Source: Pontimicrobium sp. SW4
GTDB lineage: Bacteria; Bacteroidota; Bacteroidia; Flavobacteriales; Flavobacteriaceae
NCBI RefSeq assembly: GCF_039954625.1
Contig: NZ_CP157199.1
Coordinates: 1 to 64,000 of the forward strand
Length of the DNA stretch: 64,000 bases
Direction of reading: 5' to 3'
Positions 35,868 through 44,832 of the stretch are shown in pieces. Each line of letters starts with the position of its first letter. Position 1 is the stretch's first letter. The translations under genes and the position numbers were made by a program. The notes beneath the pieces are model-generated. The model was not told where the DNA came from. It saw only the letters and a program-made list of their open reading frames with translations, and did not search any database.

Positions 35868-36110
35868 GGGTAATGTCCCAAAATAGGATATAGCTTAAAA
35901 ATAGAAATTAAAACACTGAAAAACGGTAATGTTCCAAATTGGCACCTAAGTCAATTATTAGGTTGTAATTATTGAAAACCAATGGATTAAAAGAAGAATA
36001 GGTTTCGTTTTCGAAACCTATTCTTGTTATTTGAAATTATGAACATCTATTATACGTTATAAAATAGGGGATAAAAATCCTATCGTGTTTCAAATTGGAA
36101 CTTAAGATTA
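35868..36110. repeat. tract of IS-end-like motifs and a hairpin
   Basis: Three related motifs occur in the same direction: GGTAATGTCCCAAAATAGG (35869), GGTAATGTTCCAAATTGGCA (35925) and CGTGTTTCAAATTGGAACTT (36084). The last directly precedes the transposase remnant and probably marks its original left end. Between them is a perfect 14-bp stem hairpin, AAGAATAGGTTTCG / CGAAACCTATTCTT (35994-36025). No gene is seen in 35796-36120. Confidence 0.45.
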
Positions 36111-36779
36111 TATTTACAAAATGAATTGTAAATATTGCGGGCAGATCAACACGATTAAAAAAGGAAAAAGAAATAATACGCAACGATTTTATTGTAAAGA
36201 TTGTGAGCGTTATTTTCAAAATGACTATACATATAAAGCTTACGGTAGTAGTATCAATTCGTTGCTAAAACAATTACTTAAAGAAGGTTGTGGTGTTAGA
36301 AGTATTTCAAGAATGTTAAGTATTTCTTGTGGAACAGTTTTGTCAAGAATGTTGAAAATTAGTAAACAAATCAAGATTCCATATTTTAATAAACTTGGGT
36401 GTAAGTTTGAAGTTAATGAGATGTTTATAAAAATTGCAAATGGCAACTCTCAAAATTGGCTTGCTTATGCTATAGAGAGAAAAACAAAACAAGTTATAGA
36501 TTTTGTAATTACAACTACGCGTTCAAAAGAACGTATCTATCCAATAATTAATAAGGTATTATTACTGCAACCCAAAGAATTTATACTGATGGATTAAATA
36601 TTTACCCAAGTATGATCCCAAAGGAAATTCATAAACACGTTCAATATTGTACAAACAAGATTGAACGCATGAATCTAACACTAAGAACACACATCAAAAG
36701 GTTAAGTCGAAGAACAATATGTTTTTCTAAAAGCTAAAAATATTTAGAAGCTCATTTATGAGTCTACTTCTGGGGGTGA
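36084..36779 (+). mobile_element. decayed IS1-family insertion sequence
   Basis: This spans the putative left-end motif and the transposase pseudogene. A matching inverted right end is not recognisable before the stop of the convergent DUF3857 gene at 36801, so the element is either truncated or strongly diverged. Confidence 0.6.
36121..36737 (+). pseudogene. IS1-family transposase pseudogene (frameshifted)
   Basis: The first 158 codons encode an N-terminal zinc finger (Cys3, Cys6, Cys25, Cys28; CKYCG, CKDCERYFQ), a helix-turn-helix-like region (GCGVRSISRMLSISCGTVLSRM) and the start of the catalytic domain. The frame stops at 36597. In the -1 frame from about 36582 the protein continues YTDGLNIYPSMIPKEIHKHV and IERMNLTLRTHIKRLSRR...FSKS, which matches the end of IS1 InsB. 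One lost base in a T run explains the break. The expected first catalytic Asp (EMDE in IS1) is Asn99 here, and extra stops follow FSKS (36735, 36759, 36777). It is therefore dead. Confidence 0.8.
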
Positions 36780-36800
36780 TTAACTATTATATATAACATA

Positions 36801-38657
36801 TTAGTTTACTTTACCTAAAATAACTTTTTCATTTTCTTTATTTATTCTCAGCTTAAAAAACTCCTTGAGCTCTTCATAATACTCAATATGGATAATAGGT
36901 TCATTGACTTTAAATTTCACTATCACCTGCAAATTGCCTCCTTGTCTTGAAATACGGTAAAAATAAGTCCCATAGTTATTAGGCATAGCTACTTGAATCG
37001 GTTTAGGAATAGATATTGGCTCATAACCTTTGGGGATTTTAATAGTAATATTATATTGACTTGCAAAAGGATATCCAAAATCTATAGGATATTTTCTAGT
37101 TGATTTCTTAAAAGGGTTTTCTGAAGTTGAAAGAAAAAATAACGGTGATAAATACAACTGATCTGCAATTTCTTCTATAGCATCTTCAAAATAAAAATCA
37201 TAGGAAACATCTACATTCTCTGAATTCTCAACTAAACTAAAGTCTATATTTCTAAGCTCTAATCTCGCTTTGTTAATTCCTAAAAGACTGTCTTTTTCAA
37301 TATTCGTGTCCTTAATTTGGTCCCTTATATCAATACCAAAATACCCTGTTTTACGTTCCTTAATAGTTCCTGATAAAACAAAATCTTCACTTAGTTGAAT
37401 ATTTGCTATTATATTATTTTGAGAAGTTTTAGTAGAACTTAGGTCAATCCATTCAAAATTGTCTTGATCTTTTAAAATCATTCCCCTCCAATTAATCATA
37501 TAACTAGGAATATAATCAAAAGTGGCTTTAGGGTTAGCAGCATCTAATACATACCATTTATTCGATATTTTTACCCCTGTTAAAGTATAATTAAAAGCTT
37601 CTCTACTAGCTGTTAAATGAATACCATTCATTTTACTAGAAGCCAAAATTGGATACGATTCTATATCTATACTTCGTAACATGGAAACAAATAACATGTT
37701 TATATCTGAAACATCTCCCTTTTTTTGTTTAAACGTTGATTTTGTTCCATTATCTGGATATATACCAAAATCCCCATTCCATACTATATTATCTTTCAAA
37801 TAACTATAGATTAACTTAACTCGCTCTAATGGTTCATGAGTATCTTCAATTAATTTAGAAACTTCATCTTTAAAAATTCCTTTAGGTCTAATTTCATATT
37901 TAAATTCATCTTCTTTAAACAAAAGTCTTGGAATATCTTTCCACTCATCAAATAAAGCAACATAACCTAATCTTTTCATGAATAATTTTGCTCTATACAA
38001 TTCGATATCATAAACAAAACTTTCATATTCTAATGGAGGCACATTAACAGAACTAATAAATACTTTTTTCTTTGTTTCCTTTCGGGTTACTTTTAAATAT
38101 GCTCTTGGGTTTTGAACAAAACGATAGGTCGAACCTGAGGCGTTAAAAATTTCAACATTAATTTTTTTAATTGGTATAGAATACTGCAAATTAATGTCTG
38201 CGGTAGAACCTGTTGAGGTTACATAATAAATCTCTATTACGCTCCCTACCCTAACATTAGGAAAAGCTACTTTTTTGTCTGTCAAAACTCTATCACTATT
38301 CTTTATTTTATCCGTAAAAATCATTTCTTTAGTTAGTTCATCCTTTTGTATTAATCCTTTTACAAGATTAAATGTATTGCCTTTTATTCCAAAAGCATTA
38401 TAGTATGGTATATCTATAGTAGCATAGCTTAAACCTTCTTTGGTAAGAATTTTTATTTTCTCGTATACCTCTATTGATTGTCCAACTTTAGCATATACAT
38501 AACGGTCTAAAACAATGGCGTCAGCTTGTGGAAACAAGGAATCTTCTTCCATTTTTAATTCTGCCATTGATACTTGACCAAACTCAAATGTTTGAGTGAT
38601 TCCTGTTGTACACAAAAACAAAAAAATAACACTAGTTAAATAAACTTTACATGTCAT
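36801..38657 (-). CDS. DUF3857 / transglutaminase-like domain protein
   Basis: A 618-residue secreted protein; ATG 38657 gives MTCKVYLTSVIFLFLCTTGITQ, a clear signal peptide. The N-terminal DUF3857 domain (about residues 40-250) is beta-rich (YVYAKVGQSIEVYEKIKILTKEG). A transglutaminase-like core lies at about residues 270-400 but the Cys position reads Gly-Asp-Val-Ser (KKGDVSDINMLFVSML) and the His position reads Tyr (AFNYTLTGVKI); only the Asp (WYVLDAANP) remains. The last part is a DUF3858-like beta domain. It probably binds rather than crosslinks or cleaves. Confidence 0.83.
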   Translation of the reverse strand: MTCKVYLTSVIFLFLCTTGITQTFEFGQVSMAELKMEEDSLFPQADAIVLDRYVYAKVGQSIEVYEKIKILTKEGLSYATIDIPYYNAFGIKGNTFNLVKGLIQKDELTKEMIFTDKIKNSDRVLTDKKVAFPNVRVGSVIEIYYVTSTGSTADINLQYSIPIKKINVEIFNASGSTYRFVQNPRAYLKVTRKETKKKVFISSVNVPPLEYESFVYDIELYRAKLFMKRLGYVALFDEWKDIPRLLFKEDEFKYEIRPKGIFKDEVSKLIEDTHEPLERVKLIYSYLKDNIVWNGDFGIYPDNGTKSTFKQKKGDVSDINMLFVSMLRSIDIESYPILASSKMNGIHLTASREAFNYTLTGVKISNKWYVLDAANPKATFDYIPSYMINWRGMILKDQDNFEWIDLSSTKTSQNNIIANIQLSEDFVLSGTIKERKTGYFGIDIRDQIKDTNIEKDSLLGINKARLELRNIDFSLVENSENVDVSYDFYFEDAIEEIADQLYLSPLFFLSTSENPFKKSTRKYPIDFGYPFASQYNITIKIPKGYEPISIPKPIQVAMPNNYGTYFYRISRQGGNLQVIVKFKVNEPIIHIEYYEELKEFFKLRINKENEKVILGKVN

Positions 38658-38781
38658 ATAATTAGCCTTTTTATTCACATAATTGAGTAACCAGATAATA
38701 ATTCTCAATAATTATATTAATTTATAAATTAAAAAACGCACTCCTTTATTTTATATTTAAAGGTAAGATTTTTTAAACAAA

Positions 38782-38809
38782 AAAAGTCCAACATTTCTGT
38801 TGAACTTTT
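38782..38809 (-). terminator. hairpin terminator upstream of the DUF3857 gene
   Basis: The 12-bp stem AAAAGTCCAACA / TGTTGAACTTTT has one G-U pair and a loop reading GAAA on the minus strand, followed by a T run on that strand. Confidence 0.65.
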
Positions 38810-39000
38810 CACTAGCTGCGCGAAGTTTATAACTTCGTGCCATAATTATAAAAAGGAAAGCCACATTATAGGGATATAGTGTGATTTTTAGTTTATAAGG
38901 TAGATTGAATTTTTCTTTAGTGATAAAGTAATGGCATCAATAACAGAAAAGAGATGTTCTTATCAGTTTATAATTTCAAGCCATTGTAATAAACAAAAAA

Positions 39001-39023
39001 AACCTCACATTTCTGCAAGGATT
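39001..39023 (-). terminator. ahcY terminator
   Basis: An imperfect stem AATCCTTGCA-gaaa-TGTGAGGTT on the minus strand is followed by eight T, about 50 bp after the ahcY stop. Confidence 0.6.
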
Positions 39024-39070
39024 ATAATTATAACGAGATGCTGAAACAAGTTCAGCATAACCATAAAGAT

Positions 39071-40387
39071 CTAATATCTATAATGTTCAGGCTTATATGG
39101 GCCTTCAACAGTAACACCAATATAGCTTGCTTGTTCTTCGCGAAGTTCTGTAAGCTCTACACCAATTTTTGCCAAATGTAATTTGGCTACTTTTTCATCT
39201 AAAGCTTTTGGCAACATGTATACATCATTTCCATAGGCCTCCTTGTTGTTCCACAATTCAATTTGAGCTAAGGTTTGGTTTGTAAATGAATTACTCATTA
39301 CAAAACTTGGATGACCTGTTGCGCAACCTAAGTTAACTAAACGGCCTTCAGCTAAAATGATAATATCTTTACCATTTACGGTGTATTTGTCTACTTGAGG
39401 CTTAATAGTATTTTTTGTATGGCCATAATTTTTATTTAACCAAGCCATATCAATTTCGTTATCAAAGTGACCAATATTACAAACAATCGCTTTGTCTTTT
39501 AAGGCTTCAAAGTGTTGGCTTTGTACAATATCTTTATTTCCAGTAGTAGTAATAACAATGTCAGTATTTCCAATAACTGTTTCAAGTTTCTTTACTTCAA
39601 AACCATCCATAGCAGCTTGTAAAGCACAAATTGGGTCTATTTCGGTAACAGTTACAATACTTCCTGCACCTTTAAAAGAAGCAGCTGTACCTTTACCAAC
39701 ATCACCATACCCACATACAGTTACTCGTTTTCCAGCAAGCATGATATCGGTTGCACGACGAATAGCATCTACAGCACTTTCTTTACAACCATATTTATTA
39801 TCGAATTTAGATTTAGTTACCGAATCGTTAACGTTTATTGCTGGCATTGTTAACGTTCCGTTTTTTACACGCTCGTATAACCTGTGAACACCCGTTGTAG
39901 TTTCTTCAGATAATCCATTAATTCCAGCAGCTAATTCTGGGTATTTATCCAATACCATATTTGTTAAATCGCCACCATCATCTAAAATCATGTTTAATGG
40001 TTTACGGTCTTCACCAAAAAACAAAGTTTGTTCGATACACCAATCAAACTCTTCTTCGGTCATATCTTTCCATGCATATACAGCAGTTCCAGCAGCAGCG
40101 ATTGCAGCAGCAGCTTGATCTTGAGTTGAAAAAATATTACAAGAACTCCAAGTTACTTCGGCTCCTAATGCTTGTAATGTTTCAATCAACACTGCTGTTT
40201 GAATGGTCATGTGTAAACATCCAGCAATACGTGCGCCTTTTAAAGGTTGAGAATTTTTGTATTCTTCACGAAGACTCATTAATCCTGGCATTTCAGCTTC
40301 AGCTAATTCAATTTCTTTTCTTCCCCAAGCCGCAAGCGACATATCTTTAACTTTGTTAGCTACGTAAGGAATTGTTTTTGTGCTCAT
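39071..40387 (-). CDS. ahcY: adenosylhomocysteinase
   Basis: A 438-residue NAD-dependent hydrolase splitting S-adenosylhomocysteine into adenosine and homocysteine, which removes the product inhibitor of methyltransferases. Diagnostic segments are [45 protein letters not shown], the NAD-binding [21 protein letters not shown] and the C-terminal [15 protein letters not shown], whose final Lys-Tyr element completes the neighbouring active site. It is a single-gene unit with a ~100-nt leader after a -7 box TATCTTTG (40499-40492). No known SAM or SAH riboswitch pattern was seen in that leader. Confidence 0.98.
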   Translation of the reverse strand: MSTKTIPYVANKVKDMSLAAWGRKEIELAEAEMPGLMSLREEYKNSQPLKGARIAGCLHMTIQTAVLIETLQALGAEVTWSSCNIFSTQDQAAAAIAAAGTAVYAWKDMTEEEFDWCIEQTLFFGEDRKPLNMILDDGGDLTNMVLDKYPELAAGINGLSEETTTGVHRLYERVKNGTLTMPAINVNDSVTKSKFDNKYGCKESAVDAIRRATDIMLAGKRVTVCGYGDVGKGTAASFKGAGSIVTVTEIDPICALQAAMDGFEVKKLETVIGNTDIVITTTGNKDIVQSQHFEALKDKAIVCNIGHFDNEIDMAWLNKNYGHTKNTIKPQVDKYTVNGKDIIILAEGRLVNLGCATGHPSFVMSNSFTNQTLAQIELWNNKEAYGNDVYMLPKALDEKVAKLHLAKIGVELTELREEQASYIGVTVEGPYKPEHYRY

Positions 40388-40491
40388 ATAAGTATATTTT
40401 TCTATTTGTTTTAAAGGCTACAACTTTGGGTTTGGAACTTAAAAATAGTTAAATTCGCTTTGTTAAAATGCCAAATGCGCCTTAGACGCTG

Positions 40492-40499
40492 CAAAGATA
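40492..40499 (-). promoter_or_regulatory. candidate ahcY -7 box (TATCTTTG)
   Basis: TATCTTTG on the minus strand fits TAnnTTTG and lies 105 bp before the ahcY start. No TTG is present at the usual -33 distance. Confidence 0.4.
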
Positions 40500-40521
40500 A
40501 CTATTAACTTTCAGAAAATAA

Positions 40522-41148
<627 letters not shown>

Positions 41149-41874
41149 ATGAAGAACATATACCAAGACATACTTGTTTCTATTTCCAAGAAGGAAAAAT
41201 TATTAGTGGTTTTAATTGATCCTGATAACATAAAGCTTGAAGCCTTACCTAGCTTTATGTTGAAATTAAATGCTTCTATGGCAACACATATTTTTGTTGG
41301 AGGGAGTACAGTCGAAGATAGTGTAATTACATCTTTTGTTTCAGAAGTAAAAAAACAGACCAAGTTACCAGTTGTATTGTTTCCAGGAGACATTAATCAA
41401 ATTACTGAAGCTGCGGATGCTATATTGTTTTTATCGTTAATCTCTGGAAGAAATCCTGAGTATTTAATAGGAAAGCAAGTAGAAGCTGTTTCAAAATTAC
41501 GTCAAACGAATCTTGAAGTGATTCCAACGGGATATATACTAATTGAAAATGGTAAAGAAACTTCGGTCCAAAAAGTGACTAAAACGATTCCAATGTCAAG
41601 AAATAATATTCAAGAGATTGTAGATACTGCGAAAGCTGCAGAGTTACTAGGAATGAAGCTCATATATTTAGAAGCAGGAAGTGGTGCGTTACATCCCATT
41701 AATTCAAGTATAATTTCTTCAGTAAAACAAGAGTTGAAAATTCCGCTTATTGTTGGTGGAGGCATTAGGAGTAATGAACAATTAAACAATACGTTTCAAG
41801 CTGGAGCAGACATCGTAGTTATTGGAACCGCTTTTGAAGAAGATGAAACGTTTTTTGAAGAATTAAAAAAATAA
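41149..41874 (+). CDS. geranylgeranylglyceryl/heptaprenylglyceryl phosphate synthase (PcrB-like)
   Basis: A 241-residue TIM-barrel prenyltransferase joining a polyprenyl diphosphate to glycerol-1-phosphate. Signatures: VVLIDPDNIKLEAL, IFVGGSTVEDS, LPVVLFPGDINQITEAADAILFLSLISGRNPEYLIG, IYLEAGSGALHPI and a phosphate-binding end IVGGGIRSNEQ...GADIVVIGTAFEED. Homologues in Bacteroidota make geranylgeranylglyceryl phosphate in vitro, but the in vivo lipid is unclear. It directly abuts the phosphopantetheinyl transferase gene and precedes the thiamine genes, apparently by operon packing rather than shared pathway. Confidence 0.92.
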   Translation: MKNIYQDILVSISKKEKLLVVLIDPDNIKLEALPSFMLKLNASMATHIFVGGSTVEDSVITSFVSEVKKQTKLPVVLFPGDINQITEAADAILFLSLISGRNPEYLIGKQVEAVSKLRQTNLEVIPTGYILIENGKETSVQKVTKTIPMSRNNIQEIVDTAKAAELLGMKLIYLEAGSGALHPINSSIISSVKQELKIPLIVGGGIRSNEQLNNTFQAGADIVVIGTAFEEDETFFEELKK

Positions 41875-41877
41875 TAA

Positions 41878-42138
41878 ATGGAAATATCAGTAGACCTAAC
41901 ATTATCTCCTTTACAGGACGATTACGAAAAACACGTTATAGATTTTATAAAAGCACTTCGAAATTCAGAATTTAAAGTTTTAGAAAATCCGTTAAGTACA
42001 CAAATATTTGGGGATTACGATAAGTTAATGCCTTTTTTAAATAGAGAGATTAAGCGTTCGTTAGAAAATGTTGATATTTCAGTTTTAACTATAAAATTGG
42101 TAAAAACAAATAGAAGTGATTATGAACCAAATTTTTGA
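41878..42138 (+). CDS. thiamine-binding protein (MTH1187/YkoF family)
   Basis: An 86-residue ferredoxin-like domain of the MTH1187/YkoF family, members of which bind thiamine or its HMP moiety. Matching features are ISVDLTLSPLQDDYEKHVIDF at the start and the segment ENPLSTQIFGDYDKLMPFL, which lines the ligand pocket in the family. It starts 3 bp after the PcrB-like gene and overlaps the PnuC-type gene. Its location next to a transporter and upstream of a TPP-riboswitch gene supports a role in binding incoming thiamine or its precursor. It has no signal peptide, so it would be cytoplasmic. Confidence 0.85.
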   Translation: MEISVDLTLSPLQDDYEKHVIDFIKALRNSEFKVLENPLSTQIFGDYDKLMPFLNREIKRSLENVDISVLTIKLVKTNRSDYEPNF

Positions 42139-42754
42139 TTTTCTTTTTGAGCAATATTCTAAATCAGAAACTATTGATATAGTTTTAGAGATTATAGCTG
42201 TGATTTTTGGATTCTTGTCTGTATGGTACTCAAAACAGAATAAAATTTGGGTGTTCCCAACTGGAATGATAAGTACGAGTATTTTTGTGTATTTATTATT
42301 GAAATGGGGCTTGTTAGGAGATATGATGATTAATGCATATTACTTCATTATGAGTGTTTATGGATGGTATATATGGACAAGAAAAGTAGATGAATTCCAT
42401 GTTACTCCAATCTCTAAAACAACTATAAAAGAAAAAAGAATTAGTGGGTTTATTTTTATAGCAACGCTTGTGTTCGTTTATATAGTTTACAAGACTTTTG
42501 ATAAGTGGACAGATTGGGTTGCTTATGCCGATACAATAACTACTGCTATATTTTTTGTTGGTATGTGGTTGATGGCAAGAAGAAAAATTGAGAATTGGAT
42601 TTTTTGGATAATTGGAGATATTATATCCGTGCCTTTGTATTTTTATAAAGGATTTACATTTACTAGTTTTCAATATTTAGGATTTACAATTATTGCAATA
42701 TTTGGATGTTTAGCATGGAAAAAGCACTTAAACAAAAACCAGCAAACTGCATAA
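42122..42754 (+). CDS. pnuT: PnuC/PnuT family vitamin transporter (predicted thiamine)
   Basis: A 210-residue inner-membrane transporter of the PnuC family with about seven helices. Motifs include FGFLSVWYSKQNKIWVFPTG, YYFIMSVYGWYIWTR and the C-terminal WIIGDIISVPLYFYKG. The family carries nicotinamide riboside (PnuC), riboflavin (PnuX) or thiamine (PnuT). ATG 42122 is preferred to a GTG six bases earlier. Thiamine is inferred from the thiamine-binding gene it overlaps by 17 bp and the riboswitch-controlled receptor in the same locus. Transport is thought to be facilitated diffusion driven by trapping of the substrate by phosphorylation. Confidence 0.85.
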   Translation: MNQIFDFLFEQYSKSETIDIVLEIIAVIFGFLSVWYSKQNKIWVFPTGMISTSIFVYLLLKWGLLGDMMINAYYFIMSVYGWYIWTRKVDEFHVTPISKTTIKEKRISGFIFIATLVFVYIVYKTFDKWTDWVAYADTITTAIFFVGMWLMARRKIENWIFWIIGDIISVPLYFYKGFTFTSFQYLGFTIIAIFGCLAWKKHLNKNQQTA

Positions 42755-43284
42755 AAGTAGTGTTGTTTGGTCCAGAATCTACAGGAAAAACAACTTTGTC
42801 CAGGCATTTGGCTAGATATTATAACTCAGTTTGGGTTCCTGAATATGCACGTGAATATTTACAAGATGTTTGGAATAACGAACGACGAACTTGCGAACCT
42901 AAAGACTTGGTGCCAATTGCTATTGGACAAATGAAAATGGAGAATGAACTTGCTAAAAAAACAGATTCCGTTTTAATTTGTGATACCGATTTATTAGAAA
43001 CCAAAGTATATTCTGAAGCTTATTATTCTGGAACGTGTGATCCAATTTTAGATAAATATGCTATTGAAAACACTTACGATTTATACTTTTTAACTTATAT
43101 TGATGTGCCATGGGAAGCAGACGATTTGCGCGATAAACCAAATGAACGTGAGCGCATGTTTAAAGCCTTTGAAGACGCGTTAAAAAAGCATAATAGACCT
43201 TATGTGTTGCTTAAAGGAAATAAAAAAGAACGGCTAGACGAAGCAGTAAAGCATATTAATAAATTAATTGAAGAAAGACATTGA
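42715..43284 (+). CDS. NadR-like AAA ATPase / nucleoside-kinase-fold protein
   Basis: A 189-residue P-loop protein resembling the kinase domain of NadR. The Walker A motif is GPESTGKTTLSRHLA, followed by the adenine/substrate region PEYAREYLQDVW, a Walker-B-like VLICDTDLLETKVYSE and the lid segment DDLRDKPNERERMFKAF. NadR kinase phosphorylates nicotinamide riboside entering through PnuC. Here the partner is a PnuT-type transporter, so a thiamine-trapping kinase is a reasonable guess. The gene overlaps pnuT by 40 bp, with an alternative ATG at 42706. The substrate is not proven. Confidence 0.82.
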   Translation: MEKALKQKPANCIKVVLFGPESTGKTTLSRHLARYYNSVWVPEYAREYLQDVWNNERRTCEPKDLVPIAIGQMKMENELAKKTDSVLICDTDLLETKVYSEAYYSGTCDPILDKYAIENTYDLYFLTYIDVPWEADDLRDKPNERERMFKAFEDALKKHNRPYVLLKGNKKERLDEAVKHINKLIEERH

Positions 43285-44831
43285 ATTTCACTCAAAACGA
43301 CATAAAGCAAATAGAAGAAAAAGGATTAACGGTAGACAAAGTAATATCACAAATAGCACTTTTTAAAAAAGGAGTACCATTTATTAACCTTCAAAGTGCA
43401 GCCACTATTGATAATGGAATACTGTCTTTTAATGAAACAGAAGCAGAAGAATTAATCAACCTATTTGATGCTAGACGAGATTCAATTTCTATTGTGAAAT
43501 TTGTCCCAGCTTCTGGTGCAGCTACAAGAATGTTTAAAACACTTTTTACTTTTTTAAAAGAATTTAACCCTAAAAAGGAGAGTATTAATTCGTATATAAA
43601 CAAAAACAAAGTCAAAGAACTATCGGTGTTTTTTGTGGGCTTAGAAAAGCTTCCTTTTTTTGAAGAAGTTGTCACAAGAATTCATAAAACTTATGTAGAC
43701 TATAACGACCTTTCTTATGACGAACAACGACTATTGTTTGTAAAAACAATGTTAGATGAAAACCAATTAAACTATTCGTTTTTTCCAAAAGGATTACTTC
43801 CTTTTCATCGTTATAAAGAGCATTTTTCAACAGCTTTTGAAGAACATTTATTTGAAGCAGCCGAATATGCATCATCTAGCAATGAAGCAAGCTTACATTT
43901 TACTATTTCTGAAAAGCATAAACATAAGTTTGACGAAGAGTTTAAATTTATTGAAGAAGATGTTGAGGATAAAACCCAAACGAGATTCAATATTTCGTTC
44001 TCGTATCAAAAGCATGCTACCGATACTATTGCAGTAACACCAAAAAATGAGCCATTTAGAGATGATAATGGAGCATTAGTGTTTAGACCTTCTGGTCATG
44101 GAGCCTTAATTGAAAACTTGAATGAGATTGATGCAGATATTATTTTTATTAAAAATATTGATAATGTAGTTGTCAATAAATATAGAAGCGAGGTTGCAAA
44201 ATATAAAAAAATGCTTGCAGGTGTAATTCTAAAAATACAAGAAAAAGCATTTGAATATGAAGAAGCTTTAAATTATGAAGTTTCAAATGAGAAACTTGTT
44301 GAAATAGCTAATTTTTTAGCAACAAAAATGAATGTTATATTAGATTCTAGTTTTAATAATCTAAGCTTTCACGAAAAGAAGGTCTATTTAAAAAGTAAAT
44401 TACATAGACCTATTCGCGTTTGTGGGATGGTAAAAAATGAAGGCGAACCAGGAGGAGGTCCTTTTTGGGTTAAAGATGCTTCTGGAACTATTTCATTACA
44501 AATTGTTGAATCTGCTCAAATAGATAAAAACAATCCTAAACAACATGACATTCTTAAAAATGCTACACATTTTAATCCAGTAGATTTAGTGTGTAGTATA
44601 AGGAATTACAAAGGAGAAATCTTTGACTTAACAAGATTTATTAACCATAATACTGCTTTTATTACCATGAAAACTAAAACTGGTAAAGATTTAAAAGCGC
44701 TGGAATTACCAGGATTATGGAATGGAAGTATGGCGTATTGGAATACCATTTTTGTGGAAGTACCGCTAATAACTTTTAATCCTGTTAAAACGGTTAACGA
44801 TCTTTTAAAAGCACCGCACCAAATTAAGTAA
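43281..44831 (+). CDS. DUF4301 protein (nucleotidyltransferase-like)
   Basis: A 516-residue protein of the DUF4301 family. The start is a TTG at 43281 overlapping the upstream stop (TTGA); no ATG lies near. It reads like a UDP-sugar pyrophosphorylase-type nucleotidyltransferase: an N-terminal VPASGAATRMFKTL in the place of the nucleotide loop, a central FRPSGHGALIENLNEID and IFIKNIDNVVVNKY, comparable to the GHG and NVDN motifs, and a late RVCGMVKNEGEPGGGPF. This likeness is by eye only. It is placed with thiamine transporter genes in this locus; its reaction is unknown. Confidence 0.82.
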   Translation: MNFTQNDIKQIEEKGLTVDKVISQIALFKKGVPFINLQSAATIDNGILSFNETEAEELINLFDARRDSISIVKFVPASGAATRMFKTLFTFLKEFNPKKESINSYINKNKVKELSVFFVGLEKLPFFEEVVTRIHKTYVDYNDLSYDEQRLLFVKTMLDENQLNYSFFPKGLLPFHRYKEHFSTAFEEHLFEAAEYASSSNEASLHFTISEKHKHKFDEEFKFIEEDVEDKTQTRFNISFSYQKHATDTIAVTPKNEPFRDDNGALVFRPSGHGALIENLNEIDADIIFIKNIDNVVVNKYRSEVAKYKKMLAGVILKIQEKAFEYEEALNYEVSNEKLVEIANFLATKMNVILDSSFNNLSFHEKKVYLKSKLHRPIRVCGMVKNEGEPGGGPFWVKDASGTISLQIVESAQIDKNNPKQHDILKNATHFNPVDLVCSIRNYKGEIFDLTRFINHNTAFITMKTKTGKDLKALELPGLWNGSMAYWNTIFVEVPLITFNPVKTVNDLLKAPHQIK

Positions 44832-44832
44832 G

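Larger units (their letters stand above)
38658..39070. other. non-coding gap with hairpins and repeat modules
   Basis: No gene is seen in these 413 bp. The gap holds a hairpin at 38782-38809, a palindrome CGAAGTT-tat-AACTTCG near 38821-38837, an ahcY terminator at 39001-39023 and the palindrome ATGCTGAAACAAGTTCAGCAT (39038-39058 region). The last two palindromes resemble short dispersed repeats. Confidence 0.6.

Noticed and set aside
36541..36600. Programmed -1 frameshift in the IS1-type transposase
   Set aside because: No strong slippery heptamer is present, the break is inside the catalytic domain rather than at an InsA-InsB junction, and further stops plus the Asp-to-Asn change indicate decay.
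40388..40491. SAM- or SAH-responsive riboswitch in the ahcY leader
   Set aside because: The ~100-nt leader is long enough, but I found none of the conserved core sequences of known SAM or SAH riboswitch classes.
42122..42754. Assigning this transporter as nicotinamide riboside carrier PnuC
   Set aside because: Family alone would allow it, but the overlapping thiamine-binding gene and the TPP-riboswitch receptor in the locus favour thiamine. NAD-salvage genes are not adjacent, although the NadR-like kinase keeps some doubt.
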